From Bradyrhizobium sp. WSM1417 (lineage in GTDB: Bacteria; Pseudomonadota; Alphaproteobacteria; Rhizobiales; Xanthobacteraceae): a stretch of DNA of 64,000 nt. Under the pieces are notes generated by a model that saw nothing but the letters and a program-made list of their open reading frames with translations, did not search any database and had not been told where the DNA came from. Shown here in pieces: positions 54,434 through 63,525 of the stretch. How positions within the stretch are numbered: the stretch's first letter is position 1; each line of letters starts with the position of its first letter. The stretch spans positions 1,106,392 to 1,170,391 of the forward strand of contig NZ_KI911783.1 in assembly GCF_000515415.1 (NCBI RefSeq). The letters run 5' to 3'. The position numbers and the translations under genes were made by a program.

Positions 54434-57154
54434 ATGACCTCGCTCGACAGCTTCAAATGCAAAAAGACCCTCAAGGTCGGCGCCAAGACCTATGTCTATT
54501 ACAGCCTGCCCACAGCCGAGAAGAATGGTCTGAAGGGAATTTCGAAACTCCCCTATTCGATGAAGGTCCTGCTCGAGAACCTGCTCCGCAACGAGGACGG
54601 CCGCTCGGTCAAGAAGGAAGACATCGTCGCGGTGTCGAAATGGCTGCGCAAGAAGTCGCTGGAGCATGAGATCGCCTTCCGCCCGGCGCGCGTGCTGATG
54701 CAGGACTTCACCGGCGTTCCCGCCGTGGTCGATCTCGCCGCAATGCGCAACGCGATGCAGAAGCTCGGCGGCGATGCCGAGAAGATCAATCCGCTGGTGC
54801 CGGTCGACCTCGTCATCGACCACTCCGTGATCGTGAACTTCTTCGGTGACAACAAGGCCTTCGGCAAGAACGTCACCGAGGAATACAAGCAGAACCAGGA
54901 GCGCTACGAGTTCCTGAAATGGGGCCAGAAGGCGTTCTCGAACTTCTCCGTCGTGCCGCCCGGCACCGGCATCTGCCACCAGGTCAATCTCGAATATCTC
55001 TCCCAGACGGTCTGGACCAAGAAGGAGAAGATGACGGTCGGCAAGAAGACCGGCACCTTCGAGGTCGCCTATCCCGACTCGCTGGTCGGCACCGATTCCC
55101 ACACCACCATGGTCAACGGTCTCGCCGTGCTCGGCTGGGGCGTCGGCGGCATCGAGGCCGAAGCCTGCATGCTCGGCCAGCCGCTGTCGATGCTGCTGCC
55201 CAACGTCGTCGGCTTCAAGCTGAAGGGCGCGATGAAGGAAGGCGTCACCGCGACCGACCTCGTGCTGACCGTGACGCAGATGCTGCGCAAGCTCGGCGTC
55301 GTCGGCAAGTTCGTCGAGTTCTTCGGCCCCGGCCTCGATCATCTCTCGGTCGCCGACAAGGCGACGATCGCCAACATGGCGCCTGAATATGGCGCGACCT
55401 GCGGCTTCTTCCCGGTCGATGCCGCCGCGCTCGATTATCTCAAGACCTCCGGCCGCGCCTCGGCGCGCGTCGCGCTGGTGCAGGCCTATGCGAAGGCGCA
55501 AGGGCTGTTCCGCACCGCCAAGTCGCCCGATCCGGTGTTCACGGAGACACTGACGCTCGACCTCGGCGACGTCGTGCCCTCGATGGCCGGTCCGAAGCGC
55601 CCGGAAGGCCGCATTGCGCTGCCGTCCGTGGCCGAGGGCTTCTCGCTCGCGCTCGCCAGCGAATACAAGAAGGCCGAGGAGCCGGGCAAGCGCTTCGCCG
55701 TTGACGGCAAGAAGTTCGACATCGGCCATGGCGACGTCGTGATCGCCGCGATCACCTCCTGCACCAACACCTCGAACCCGAGCGTGCTGATCGGCGCCGG
55801 TCTGCTGGCGCGCAACGCCGCCGCGAAGGGCCTCAAGGCAAAGCCGTGGGTGAAGACCTCGCTCGCCCCGGGCAGCCAGGTGGTGGCGGCCTATCTCGCC
55901 GATTCCGGTCTGCAGGCCGATCTCGACAAGGTCGGCTTCAACCTGGTCGGCTTCGGCTGCACCACCTGCATCGGCAATTCCGGTCCGCTGCCCGAGGAGA
56001 TCTCGAAGTCGATCAACGACAACGGCATCGTCGCGGCCGCCGTGCTCTCCGGCAACCGCAACTTCGAAGGCCGCGTCTCGCCGGACGTGCAGGCGAACTA
56101 TCTCGCCTCGCCGCCGCTCGTGGTCGCCCACGCGCTCGCGGGCACCGTCACCAAGAACCTCGCCATCGAGCCGCTCGGCGAAGGCAAGGACGGCAAGCCG
56201 GTGTACCTGAAGGACATCTGGCCGACGACGAAGGAGATCAACGCCTTCATGAAGAAGTTCGTGACCGCGTCGATCTTCAAGAAGAAGTATGCCGACGTGT
56301 TCAAGGGCGACACCAACTGGCGCAAGATCAAGACCGTCGAGAGCGAGACCTATCGCTGGAACATGAGCTCGACCTATGTGCAGAACCCGCCCTATTTCGA
56401 AGGCATGAAGAAGGAGCCGGAGCCGGTCACCGACATCGTCGAGGCCCGCATCCTTGCCATGTTCGGCGACAAGATCACCACCGACCACATCTCGCCGGCC
56501 GGTTCGATCAAGCTCACCTCGCCCGCCGGCAAATATCTCAGCGAGCACCAGGTGCGTCCGGCCGACTTCAACCAGTACGGCACCCGGCGCGGCAACCACG
56601 AAGTCATGATGCGCGGCACCTTCGCCAATATCCGCATCAAGAATTTTATGCTCAAGGGCTCGGATGGAAATATCCCTGAGGGCGGTCTGACAAAGCACTG
56701 GCCCGACGGCGAGCAGATGTCGATCTACGACGCCGCGATGAAGTACCAGCAGGAGCAGGTGCCGCTGGTGGTGTTCGCCGGCGCCGAATACGGCAACGGC
56801 TCCTCGCGCGACTGGGCCGCGAAGGGCACGCGTCTGCTCGGCGTGCGCGCCGTGATTTGCCAGAGCTTCGAGCGCATCCATCGCTCCAACCTGGTCGGCA
56901 TGGGCGTGCTGCCGCTGACCTTCGAGGACGGCACCTCCTGGTCGTCGCTCGGTCTGAAGGGCGACGAGAAGGTCACGCTGCGCGGCCTCGTCGGCGAGCT
57001 CAAGCCGCGCCAGAAACTGACCGCGGAGATCGTCTCCGGCGACGGTTCGCTGCAGCGCGTTTCGCTGCTCTGCCGCATCGATACGCTGGACGAGCTCGAA
57101 TACTACCGCAACGGCGGCATCCTGCACTACGTGCTGCGCAAGCTTGCGGCGTAA
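54434..57154 (+). CDS. acnA: Aconitate hydratase A
   Basis: A 906-residue [4Fe-4S] aconitase (IRP/AcnA type) interconverting citrate and isocitrate. Cluster cysteines are in ITSCTNTSNP and GFGCTTCIGNSGPL. Catalytic segments GTDSHTTMVNGL, GNRNFEGRVSPDVQ, DHISPAGSI and AEYGNGSSRDWAAKG are intact. Starts MTSLDSFKCKKTLKVG. In Bradyrhizobium japonicum acnA lies divergent from the cycVWZXY cluster, as here. A hairpin follows the stop. Confidence 0.98.
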   Translation: MTSLDSFKCKKTLKVGAKTYVYYSLPTAEKNGLKGISKLPYSMKVLLENLLRNEDGRSVKKEDIVAVSKWLRKKSLEHEIAFRPARVLMQDFTGVPAVVDLAAMRNAMQKLGGDAEKINPLVPVDLVIDHSVIVNFFGDNKAFGKNVTEEYKQNQERYEFLKWGQKAFSNFSVVPPGTGICHQVNLEYLSQTVWTKKEKMTVGKKTGTFEVAYPDSLVGTDSHTTMVNGLAVLGWGVGGIEAEACMLGQPLSMLLPNVVGFKLKGAMKEGVTATDLVLTVTQMLRKLGVVGKFVEFFGPGLDHLSVADKATIANMAPEYGATCGFFPVDAAALDYLKTSGRASARVALVQAYAKAQGLFRTAKSPDPVFTETLTLDLGDVVPSMAGPKRPEGRIALPSVAEGFSLALASEYKKAEEPGKRFAVDGKKFDIGHGDVVIAAITSCTNTSNPSVLIGAGLLARNAAAKGLKAKPWVKTSLAPGSQVVAAYLADSGLQADLDKVGFNLVGFGCTTCIGNSGPLPEEISKSINDNGIVAAAVLSGNRNFEGRVSPDVQANYLASPPLVVAHALAGTVTKNLAIEPLGEGKDGKPVYLKDIWPTTKEINAFMKKFVTASIFKKKYADVFKGDTNWRKIKTVESETYRWNMSSTYVQNPPYFEGMKKEPEPVTDIVEARILAMFGDKITTDHISPAGSIKLTSPAGKYLSEHQVRPADFNQYGTRRGNHEVMMRGTFANIRIKNFMLKGSDGNIPEGGLTKHWPDGEQMSIYDAAMKYQQEQVPLVVFAGAEYGNGSSRDWAAKGTRLLGVRAVICQSFERIHRSNLVGMGVLPLTFEDGTSWSSLGLKGDEKVTLRGLVGELKPRQKLTAEIVSGDGSLQRVSLLCRIDTLDELEYYRNGGILHYVLRKLAA

Positions 57155-57205
57155 GCGCGGATTTGTGAACGGTGGCTCACTGCGAAGTGAGTAGTAGGTT
57201 ACACG

Positions 57206-57232
57206 AAGGCGGCCTATCACAAGGCCGCCTTC
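57206..57232 (+). terminator. Hairpin after acnA
   Basis: GAAGGCGGCC/GGCCGCCTTC stem with a short loop, 50 bases past the stop. It has few Us, so it is a probable rather than a strong terminator. Confidence 0.6.
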
Positions 57233-57388
57233 ACGCGTTTGCGGCAGGCTTCAGATGGGCCCGCCCGGCGGAGAACCTCACGGTTTGGACGGTTACTTTG
57301 GCGGACGAAAGTGCGAGGCCCGTAAGACTACGGTGACCATCCGGCGGTAAGATTTCCCTCTCACGAGCAACGGTGTGCGGCGTTCGAC

Positions 57389-58165
57389 ATGACAACAATG
57401 ACGGCTTCTCATCTGGTTTCAAGCTGGTCCGGCGCCCTCTGGTCGGGTGCACTTGGTCTCTGTGCGATCGTCGCCGTCATTCGCCCTGCCGAGGCTGATC
57501 CCCGCGCCGTTGTCGAATTGTTTACCTCGCAGGGCTGCTCCTCCTGCCCGCCGGCCGACAAGATCATCGGCGACCTCGCCCGCGATCCCTCGATTATCGC
57601 GCTGAGCATGCCGATCGACTATTGGGACTATCTCGGCTGGAAGGACACATTGGCCGATTCGCGCTTCTCTGCACGGCAGCGTGCCTATTCGCGCATGCGC
57701 GGCGACCGCGAAGTCTACACGCCGCAGGTCGTGGTCAACGGCTCCACGCATGTCGTCGGCAGCGACCGCACCGGCATCGAAAGCGCGATCGGCAAAACCG
57801 ACACGGGCACTGGTGTGATGAGCGTACCGGTGACGATGTCGCTCGCGGGCAAGCAGATCAACGTCTCGGTGGCCGCGAGCAAGGAGCCGACGGCGTCCCA
57901 CGGCGAGGTCTGGATCTGCTCGATTGCGAAGTCGGTTCCGATCGCGATCAGCCGCGGAGAAAATCGCGGACAGCAGGTCATCTATCACAACGTGGTGCGC
58001 AACCTGCTCAAGGTCGGCGACTGGACCGGCCGTCCGGAAAGCTGGACGGTGCCGATCGAGAACCTCACGCGCGACGGCGTCGACGGTGCTGTGGTCTATG
58101 TCCAGGACGGCAGCCGGGAAAAGCCGGGCCCGATGCTGGGCGCGGCGTACACGTCGCTGCATTAA
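57389..58165 (+). CDS. Exported DUF1223 (thioredoxin-fold) protein
   Basis: A 258-residue protein with signal peptide-like SHLVSSWSGALWSGALGLC and cleavage near AEADP. It has the DUF1223 signature VELFTSQGCSSCPPADKIIG, with a CxxC pair (about 51-54), and the following LSMPIDYWDYLGWKDTLADSRF and YTPQVVVNGSTHVVGSDR. It resembles a glutaredoxin/thioredoxin fold in the periplasm; substrate unknown. Confidence 0.85.
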   Translation: MTTMTASHLVSSWSGALWSGALGLCAIVAVIRPAEADPRAVVELFTSQGCSSCPPADKIIGDLARDPSIIALSMPIDYWDYLGWKDTLADSRFSARQRAYSRMRGDREVYTPQVVVNGSTHVVGSDRTGIESAIGKTDTGTGVMSVPVTMSLAGKQINVSVAASKEPTASHGEVWICSIAKSVPIAISRGENRGQQVIYHNVVRNLLKVGDWTGRPESWTVPIENLTRDGVDGAVVYVQDGSREKPGPMLGAAYTSLH

Positions 58166-58206
58166 CGCGCACACTTCGAATCTTCCGATTCAAGCACACT
58201 ATCAAC

Positions 58207-58320
58207 CCCTCATGGTGAGGAGCGCGCTCTTGCGCGCGTCTCGAACCATGAGGCCCTGCTGAGGCAGCTCGGCCTCGATCCTTCGAGACGCCGCTTCGCG
58301 GCTCCTCAGGATGAGGGGAG
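58207..58320. repeat. Intergenic palindrome, family E
   Basis: A roughly 114-bp element with CCTCATGGTGAGGAGCGCGC and GCTCCTCAGGATGAGG ends, and TCTCGAACCATGAGGC/TCGATCCTTCGAGA inside. It lies after the DUF1223 gene. Confidence 0.75.
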
Positions 58321-58393
58321 GGAGTGTTCTCGCTGATGAGGAAGAAGTCCGTCGAAGCAGAAACATCCCGGCACAAACAAAACCGATACAAAC

Positions 58394-58540
58394 AAAAAAG
58401 GACCAACTCGCGTTGGCCCTCCTTGTCGTGCGAACAGACCCGATCCTGACGGCCCCGGGGGGCTGGGGGCTGAGGAATCCGGAACCGAAAGGACCGGGTC
58501 AACGCACACAAGTCTTTTCGCAATGCAGGGCGGCAGTCGC
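58394..58540 (-). ncRNA. Candidate small RNA with its own terminator
   Basis: On the minus strand a hairpin (AGG-CCAAC, loop TCGC, GTTGG-CCT, with one mismatch) at 58399-58420 is followed by U6 (58394-58399). No minus-strand protein gene lies upstream of it, because the adjacent plus-strand region contains only DUF2794. The region to about 58540 is G/C-rich with several internal hairpins. The 5' end is not defined. No similarity to SRP, 6S, RNase P or tmRNA was recognised. Confidence 0.35.
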
Positions 58541-58762
58541 TTGGCGGAAAAGCGGCGACACTATGATTCCTGCTAACGATCCCGTGACGGTTTGCCGCGA
58601 CAGAGTTCCACCGCTGCGTGTGGGCGGATGTGCTTCAGTCCAAGGGCCTTTCAAGGGCCCTTGCGGTGGGGAACAGTTGGCGCGATCATGCAACCGTCAT
58701 GATCCGCGGTTCCGGGGGCGGTCTTCGCGGACGCGGTCATGCTGATGCGACAGGAGGCGCCT
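58541..58762 (+). other. Leader region of the DUF2794 gene
   Basis: About 220 bases with no ORF of coding character. A perfect 8-bp hairpin CAAGGGCC/GGCCCTTG lies at 58641-58663 with a 7-base loop, without a U-tract. It may lie in the DUF2794 5' UTR or be a remnant palindrome. Confidence 0.4.
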
Positions 58763-59131
58763 ATGAGTCTGTCGGAGGATGCCGATCCGAGCGAACAGCG
58801 CGCGGCGGCGCGCCCCGCCGCTTCGAATGCGCAACTGAGCCGGGTGACGTTCAACCGGCTCGAGCTGCACCGTATTCTCAATCTCTACGGCCGGATGGTT
58901 GCTGACGGCGAATGGCGCGACTATGCCATCGACTTCCTCAGGGATCGCGCCGTGTTCTCGGTCTTTCGCCGCGCCTCGGAAGTGCCGATCTATCGTATCG
59001 AGAAGGATCCGCGCCTCGCGCGCAAGCAAGGCATGTACAGCGTGATCTCGGCGACGGGTCTGATCCTGCGCCGCGGCCACGAGCTGGAGCGCGTGCTCCT
59101 GGTGATCGATCGTAAGCTGGCGGTGGTTTGA
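58763..59131 (+). CDS. DUF2794 domain protein
   Basis: A 122-residue alphaproteobacterial protein of the DUF2794 family. After a short disordered Ser/Ala-rich start, the core has VTFNRLELHRILNLYGRMVADGEWRDYAIDF, AVFSVFRRASEVPIYRIEKDP and the C-terminal ISATGLILRRGHELERVLLVI. No enzyme motif. Function unknown. ATG 58763 matches the family N-terminus; the frame is open eight codons further. Confidence 0.87.
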   Translation: MSLSEDADPSEQRAAARPAASNAQLSRVTFNRLELHRILNLYGRMVADGEWRDYAIDFLRDRAVFSVFRRASEVPIYRIEKDPRLARKQGMYSVISATGLILRRGHELERVLLVIDRKLAVV

Positions 59132-59138
59132 GGAAGCT

Positions 59139-59669
59139 TTACTTCTCCGGCACCGTAGTCGCGCCCTCACCAAGATCCCGCTGCATCATCACCGTGTCGA
59201 GCCAGCGGCCGAATTTCAGCCCGACGCTGGGATGCGTGCCGATCATCTTGAAGCCGGCCCTGGTGTGCACGCCGATCGAGCCGGCATTGGCGGAATCGCC
59301 GATCACGGCGATCATCTGCCGGAAGCCGCGCGCCTCGCATTCGACGATCAGCCGCTCCAGCAGGAGAGCCCCGATGCCGCGGCGGTGGAAGGACGGATCG
59401 AGATAGATCGAGTTCTCGACCGTGAAGCGGTAGGCCGGCCGCGGCCGGTAAGCGCCGGCATAGGCGTAGCCGGCGACGCGTCCGTCGAGGATGGCGACGA
59501 AATAGGGATAGCCGCCGTCGATCAGCGTACGGTAGCGGCGCGTCATCTCGGCGAGGTCGGGCGGCTCCAGCTCGAACGTTGCGGTGCCCTCGCGGACAGC
59601 CTGTTGGTAGATGGCGGTGATGGCGGGAAGGTCGGCCTCAGTGGTGGGCCTGATATCGGGTGCGGACAT
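59139..59669 (-). CDS. GNAT N-acetyltransferase (phosphinothricin/methionine sulfone acetyltransferase-like)
   Basis: A 176-residue GNAT enzyme of the PAT/MnaT type. Starts MSAPDIRPTTEADLPAITAIY; VENSIYLDPSFHRRGIGALLLERLI carries the acetyl-CoA motif (R/Q-x-x-G-x-G/A) near 95-103; VHTRAGFKMIGTHPSVGLKFGRWLD is the conserved end. It acetylates small amino-acid-like substrates; relatives act on phosphinothricin or methionine sulfoximine. Convergent with DUF2794. Confidence 0.9.
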   Translation of the reverse strand: MSAPDIRPTTEADLPAITAIYQQAVREGTATFELEPPDLAEMTRRYRTLIDGGYPYFVAILDGRVAGYAYAGAYRPRPAYRFTVENSIYLDPSFHRRGIGALLLERLIVECEARGFRQMIAVIGDSANAGSIGVHTRAGFKMIGTHPSVGLKFGRWLDTVMMQRDLGEGATTVPEK

Positions 59670-59726
59670 GGGGCAAGATTAGAGCCTTCCCGGGACGGCT
59701 GGAAGAGGCGAACGGCCTCCGCACGT

Positions 59727-59814
59727 CGTCATTGCGAGCGAAGCGAAGCAATCCAGAAATGCGTCCGTGGAGGGGCTCTGGATTGCTTCGTCGCAAGAGC
59801 TCTCGCAATGACGG
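59727..59814. repeat. Intergenic palindrome, family F
   Basis: An 88-bp element with outer CGTCATTGCGAG and CTCGCAATGACG ends and inner AAGCAATCCAG/CTGGATTGCTT arms. It lies between genes on the same (minus) strand. Confidence 0.85.
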
Positions 59815-59834
59815 TGGTTGAGGGAACATCACGC

Positions 59835-59865
59835 CCAAACAAAAACCCCGGCCTTTCGGCCGGGG
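59835..59865 (-). terminator. Intrinsic terminator of the Bax-inhibitor-1 gene
   Basis: CCCCGGCC/GGCCGGGG stem with a four-base loop at 59846-59865, followed on the minus strand by TTTTTGTTTG. It lies 28 bases after the gene's stop. Confidence 0.9.
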
Positions 59866-59892
59866 CTGGTGTCGTTCGCTCTGGTCTGACGC

Positions 59893-60684
59893 TTAGTCGC
59901 GCTGGCCGAGGAGCTGCAGAAGCAGCGTGAACAGGTTGATGAAGTTCAGGTACAGCGACAGCGCGCCGGTGATGGCTGCACGCTCTGCGATGTCACCGCC
60001 GGCCGAGGCGTAGCCGTAGATGTAGTCGTTCTTCAGCCGCTGGGTGTCCCAGGCGGTGAGGCCCGCGAACACCAGCACGCCGACCACCGACACGACGAAC
60101 TGCAGCACCGAGCTCGCCAGGAACAGGTTCACCAGGCTCGCGATGACGATGCCGATCAGGCCCATGAACAGGAACGAACCCATTCCGCTCATGTCACGCT
60201 TGGTGGTGTAGCCGTAGAGGCTGAGCGCGCCGAAGGTCGCCGCGGTGATGAAGAACACCCGCACGATCGAGGTGTGCGTGAACACCAGGAAGATCGAGGA
60301 CAGCGAGACGCCCATCAGCGCCGCGAAAACCCAGAACAGGATCTGGGCGGTCGAGGGAGCGAGACGGTTGATGCCCGCCGAGATCACGAACACCATGGCG
60401 AGCGGCGCGAGCATGAACAGCCACTTCAGGGGGCTGACGAACATCGCGTAGCCGAACGGCGTCAGGAACAGCTTGCCGACGCGGACGGCTTCCGGGGTCG
60501 GAACATCCGTCACGGCGGCCATGTAGACGCCGAGCGCGGCAAGGCCTGTGATGGCCAGGCCGATGCTCATGTAGTTGTAGATGCGCAGCATGTAGGCGCG
60601 CAGGCCGGCATCGACCGTCGCGGCGTCAACACGCCCGGCGGCCCTGCCGAAAGGAGAAGCGTAATTGCGGTCTAGGTCCGACAT
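59893..60684 (-). CDS. Bax inhibitor-1/YccA-YbhL family membrane protein
   Basis: A 263-residue protein with seven transmembrane segments. Starts MSDLDRNYASPFGRAAG; family segments RAYMLRIYNYMSIGLAITGLAALGV, SPLKWLFMLAPLAMVFVIS, SSIFLVFTHTSIVRVFFITAATFG and the C-terminal WDTQRLKNDYIYG with the pore/pH-sensor aspartates. Members are calcium-leak or stress-related channels, with bacterial function little known. A stem-loop leader lies just before the gene, where the ybhL RNA motif occurs in rhizobia. Confidence 0.93.
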   Translation of the reverse strand: MSDLDRNYASPFGRAAGRVDAATVDAGLRAYMLRIYNYMSIGLAITGLAALGVYMAAVTDVPTPEAVRVGKLFLTPFGYAMFVSPLKWLFMLAPLAMVFVISAGINRLAPSTAQILFWVFAALMGVSLSSIFLVFTHTSIVRVFFITAATFGALSLYGYTTKRDMSGMGSFLFMGLIGIVIASLVNLFLASSVLQFVVSVVGVLVFAGLTAWDTQRLKNDYIYGYASAGGDIAERAAITGALSLYLNFINLFTLLLQLLGQRD

Positions 60685-60706
60685 GGTCGAATTCCCGTTG
60701 GTTGGT

Positions 60707-60738
60707 CCGGTCCGGCATGAGGGTCGCCATGCCGCCGG
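60707..60738 (-). promoter_or_regulatory. 5' leader hairpin of the Bax-inhibitor-1 gene (possible ybhL motif)
   Basis: On the minus strand CCGG-CGGCATG-loop-CATGCCG-GA-CCGG forms a 7-bp plus 4-bp stem with a 2-base bulge, ending 22 bases before the start codon. The ybhL leader RNA (Rfam family of that name) is known upstream of this gene in alphaproteobacteria. I infer membership from position, not from a model search. Confidence 0.45.
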
Positions 60739-60954
60739 TTCGTCAAATTCTATCTCGGATACCGATGTCTGCCGACTAAATTTTGGCTAACAATCGGGAC
60801 TCCGAACCCACTCGATATGTGGGAAACTAACACATCCGCTGCAACCGTCCACGCGCGGCTGAATGTCGCCCTTCCCTGCAATCCTGGCGAGCGGACGTGG
60901 TTAATCGCTGGAATCGTGCGATTCCGCTCCCGCGCAGCCGCCCGCTACCATTTG

Positions 60955-63525
60955 TCACAAATTCCGCAACACCGTGGCGGGCTTTTTGTTCAACGCCAGC
61001 AGCGTGCCGGCGAGACCCAGGCCGACCGTGACGACCAAGGCAGCCGCGACCACGCCGGCTGCGCTGCCGCCCTGCCAGACGAAAGTGAGGGTCATCAGCC
61101 GGGTCACGATCATCCAGGCCGCGACGCTGCCGGCGAAAACGCCGAACATTGCGGTGGCAAGCCCGATCAGGAGGTATTCGAGGGCATAGGCGCCGAGCAG
61201 CCGCAGCCGGGTCGCGCCCAGGGTCTTGAGGATCACCGCATCGTAGACCCGGTGGCGATGGCCGGCGGCGAGCGCACCGCCCAGCACCAGAATCGCCGAG
61301 ATCAGAGTCACCGCGCTGGCGCCCCGGATCGCCAGCGCAAGGTTGGTCACGACCGAGCCGACCGTCTCCATCACCTCCCGCACGCGTACGCTCGTCACCA
61401 TCGGATAGGCGTCAGCGACCTCCTTGATGATCTTGCCGTCGCCGGCCGCATCGCCGCCGGCTTCCGTCAGCGTCGCGATGTGGGTATGCGGGGCGCCCTT
61501 GAATGCGTTCGGCGAAAACACGAGGACGAAATTGATACCGAGGCCCTGCCAGTCGATGCTGCGCAGATTGCTGATCTTCGCGGGGATGTCGCGGCCGAGG
61601 ATATTGACCACGACCTCGTCGCCGAGCTTGAGGCCAAGTCCGTCCGCAATCTTCTTCTCCATCGAAACCAGTGGCGGGCCGGAATAATCGGCGCTCCACC
61701 ACTCGCCCTCGACCACCTTGGAGCCTTTCGGCAACTCGGCGGTATAGGTCAGGCCACGGTCGCTCTGCAGCACCCACTCGGAATCGGTGCTGGGCTTGAG
61801 CTCTTCGGCGCGGACGCCACGGGCTCCGACGATGCGCCCGCGCAGCATCGGTACGTCATCGACCGTCGCGCCAGGGGCGATCTGGCGCAGATATGAGTCG
61901 AACTGCTCGGCTTGCGTGCTCGGAATGTCGATGAAGAAGAACGATGGCGCGTGCTCGGGCAGTGCCGCCAGGAACTGCCGGCGCAGATTGCCGTCGATCT
62001 GGGTGATGGTGACGAGCACGGCGAGCCCGAGGCCCAGCGACAGCACGACCGAGGGCGTCAGCGCGCCCGGCCGGTGGATGTTGGCAATCGCAAGTCGCAG
62101 CATCGGCCAGCGCGTGCGCGGCAGCCGTCGTGCGATCGTCATCAGCAGGGCGGCGATGCCGCGCAGCAGCGCGAACACGATGACAGAGGAGGCCACGAAC
62201 ACCGCGGCGATGCGCTTGTCGAAGGAGAGGCCAATCACCACCGCGATCAGCAGCGCGATCACGACAGCCATGAAGACGAGATAGCTCCAGCGTGGCCGAT
62301 GCCATTCGGAGCTGATGGTGTCGCGGAACAGGGCGGCCACCGGCACGTCGTGCACCCGCCCGAGCGGCCACAGGCCGAAGGCAAGCGCCGTGAGCAGCCC
62401 GTAGACGAACGACAGCGCGAGTTCGTCGGCATGCACCGCCGGCACCACCGGCAGCGGCAGCAGCTTGCCGAGCAGGCCGACGATCGCAAACGGCATGGCG
62501 GCGCCGAGCGCGAGCCCGATCAGCGACCCGATCGCGGCGAGCAGGAGCACCTGGGCGAGATAGATGCCGAACACGTCGCGCCCGGTGGCGCCGACGGCCT
62601 TGAAGGCCGCGATCACCTCGAGCTTGTGGTCGATATGGGCCTTGACGGCATTGGCGACACCGACGCCGCCGACCAGCAGCGCGGCGAGGCCGACCAGCGT
62701 CAGGAACTGCGTGAAGCGGTTGATGTTGCGCTCGAGCTGCGGCGAGGCATTGGAGCGGCTGCGGACCTCCCAGCCGGCCTGCGGCGCGGCGTTGCGGGCG
62801 TCCGCGATGAAGGCGTCGGTGGCGCGCTCATCGTTGGCGATCTCCGGCAGCTTCACCCGATAGACCCAGCGCACCAGGCTGCCGGGCTGGATCAGGCCTG
62901 TAGCGCGAAGGCCCGCCTCGCTGATCAGGAAGCGCGGGCCGAAGCCGATGCCGCCGGCGAGCTTGTCGGGCTCGGCTTCGACGGCGCTGCGGATCTGGAA
63001 CGTCGCAGCCCCGACTGTGACGCGATCGCCGGTCTTGAGCGACAGCCGCGCCAGCAGCGTCGGATCGGCGGCCGCGCCGAACGCGCCGTCGCGCTCCGCC
63101 AGCAGGTCGGACATCGGCAGCGGCGGCGCCAGCGTCAATTGGCCGAGCATCGGATAGGTGTCGTCGACCGCCTTCATCTCGACCAGCGCCAGCTTGCCCT
63201 CGGCCGAGCGCGCCATGCCGCGCAGTGTGGCGGCGCTCGAGACGGTACCGCGCGAACGCAGGAAGGCGACTTCCTCCGGCTTCGCCTCGCGCTGAAACAG
63301 GACGAATGACACGTCGCCGCCGAGCAGCGTGCGGCCCTCGCGGGCGAGGCCGTCGCTCAGGCTCGCCGAGACCGAGCCGACACCGGCGATCGCCATCACG
63401 CCGAGCGCGATGCAGGCGATGAAGACGTAGAAGCCGCGCAGGCCGCCGCGCAATTCGCGCAACGCATAGCGCAGCGACAGCGCGACGCCGTTGGGCTTCG
63501 CGAACGGTTCGGCAGCGATGCTCAT
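60955..63525 (-). CDS. FtsX-type ABC transporter permease (YbbP-like)
   Basis: An 856-residue permease with one N-terminal transmembrane segment (FYVFIACIALGVMAIAGVGSV) and two FtsX/MacB-type membrane blocks, about 250-480 and 700-856, separated by large periplasmic domains. VGLAALLVGGVGVANAVKAHIDHKLEVIAAFKAVGATGRDV is a classic FtsX start. YbbP-type proteins are thought to move lipids or peptides through the periplasm with the YbbA-type ATPase encoded next. The start ATG overlaps the ATPase stop. Confidence 0.93.
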   Translation of the reverse strand: MSIAAEPFAKPNGVALSLRYALRELRGGLRGFYVFIACIALGVMAIAGVGSVSASLSDGLAREGRTLLGGDVSFVLFQREAKPEEVAFLRSRGTVSSAATLRGMARSAEGKLALVEMKAVDDTYPMLGQLTLAPPLPMSDLLAERDGAFGAAADPTLLARLSLKTGDRVTVGAATFQIRSAVEAEPDKLAGGIGFGPRFLISEAGLRATGLIQPGSLVRWVYRVKLPEIANDERATDAFIADARNAAPQAGWEVRSRSNASPQLERNINRFTQFLTLVGLAALLVGGVGVANAVKAHIDHKLEVIAAFKAVGATGRDVFGIYLAQVLLLAAIGSLIGLALGAAMPFAIVGLLGKLLPLPVVPAVHADELALSFVYGLLTALAFGLWPLGRVHDVPVAALFRDTISSEWHRPRWSYLVFMAVVIALLIAVVIGLSFDKRIAAVFVASSVIVFALLRGIAALLMTIARRLPRTRWPMLRLAIANIHRPGALTPSVVLSLGLGLAVLVTITQIDGNLRRQFLAALPEHAPSFFFIDIPSTQAEQFDSYLRQIAPGATVDDVPMLRGRIVGARGVRAEELKPSTDSEWVLQSDRGLTYTAELPKGSKVVEGEWWSADYSGPPLVSMEKKIADGLGLKLGDEVVVNILGRDIPAKISNLRSIDWQGLGINFVLVFSPNAFKGAPHTHIATLTEAGGDAAGDGKIIKEVADAYPMVTSVRVREVMETVGSVVTNLALAIRGASAVTLISAILVLGGALAAGHRHRVYDAVILKTLGATRLRLLGAYALEYLLIGLATAMFGVFAGSVAAWMIVTRLMTLTFVWQGGSAAGVVAAALVVTVGLGLAGTLLALNKKPATVLRNL

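Noticed and set aside
54314..57220. Long antisense ORF of 968 codons opposite acnA
   Set aside because: GC-rich genes leave long open frames on the opposite strand. Its Arg/His/Glu-rich composition has no family match, and acnA is certain.
58441..58560. Possible SRP, 6S or tmRNA gene
   Set aside because: The conserved SRP loop, 6S central bubble and tmRNA features are not visible; kept only as an unclassified small RNA candidate.
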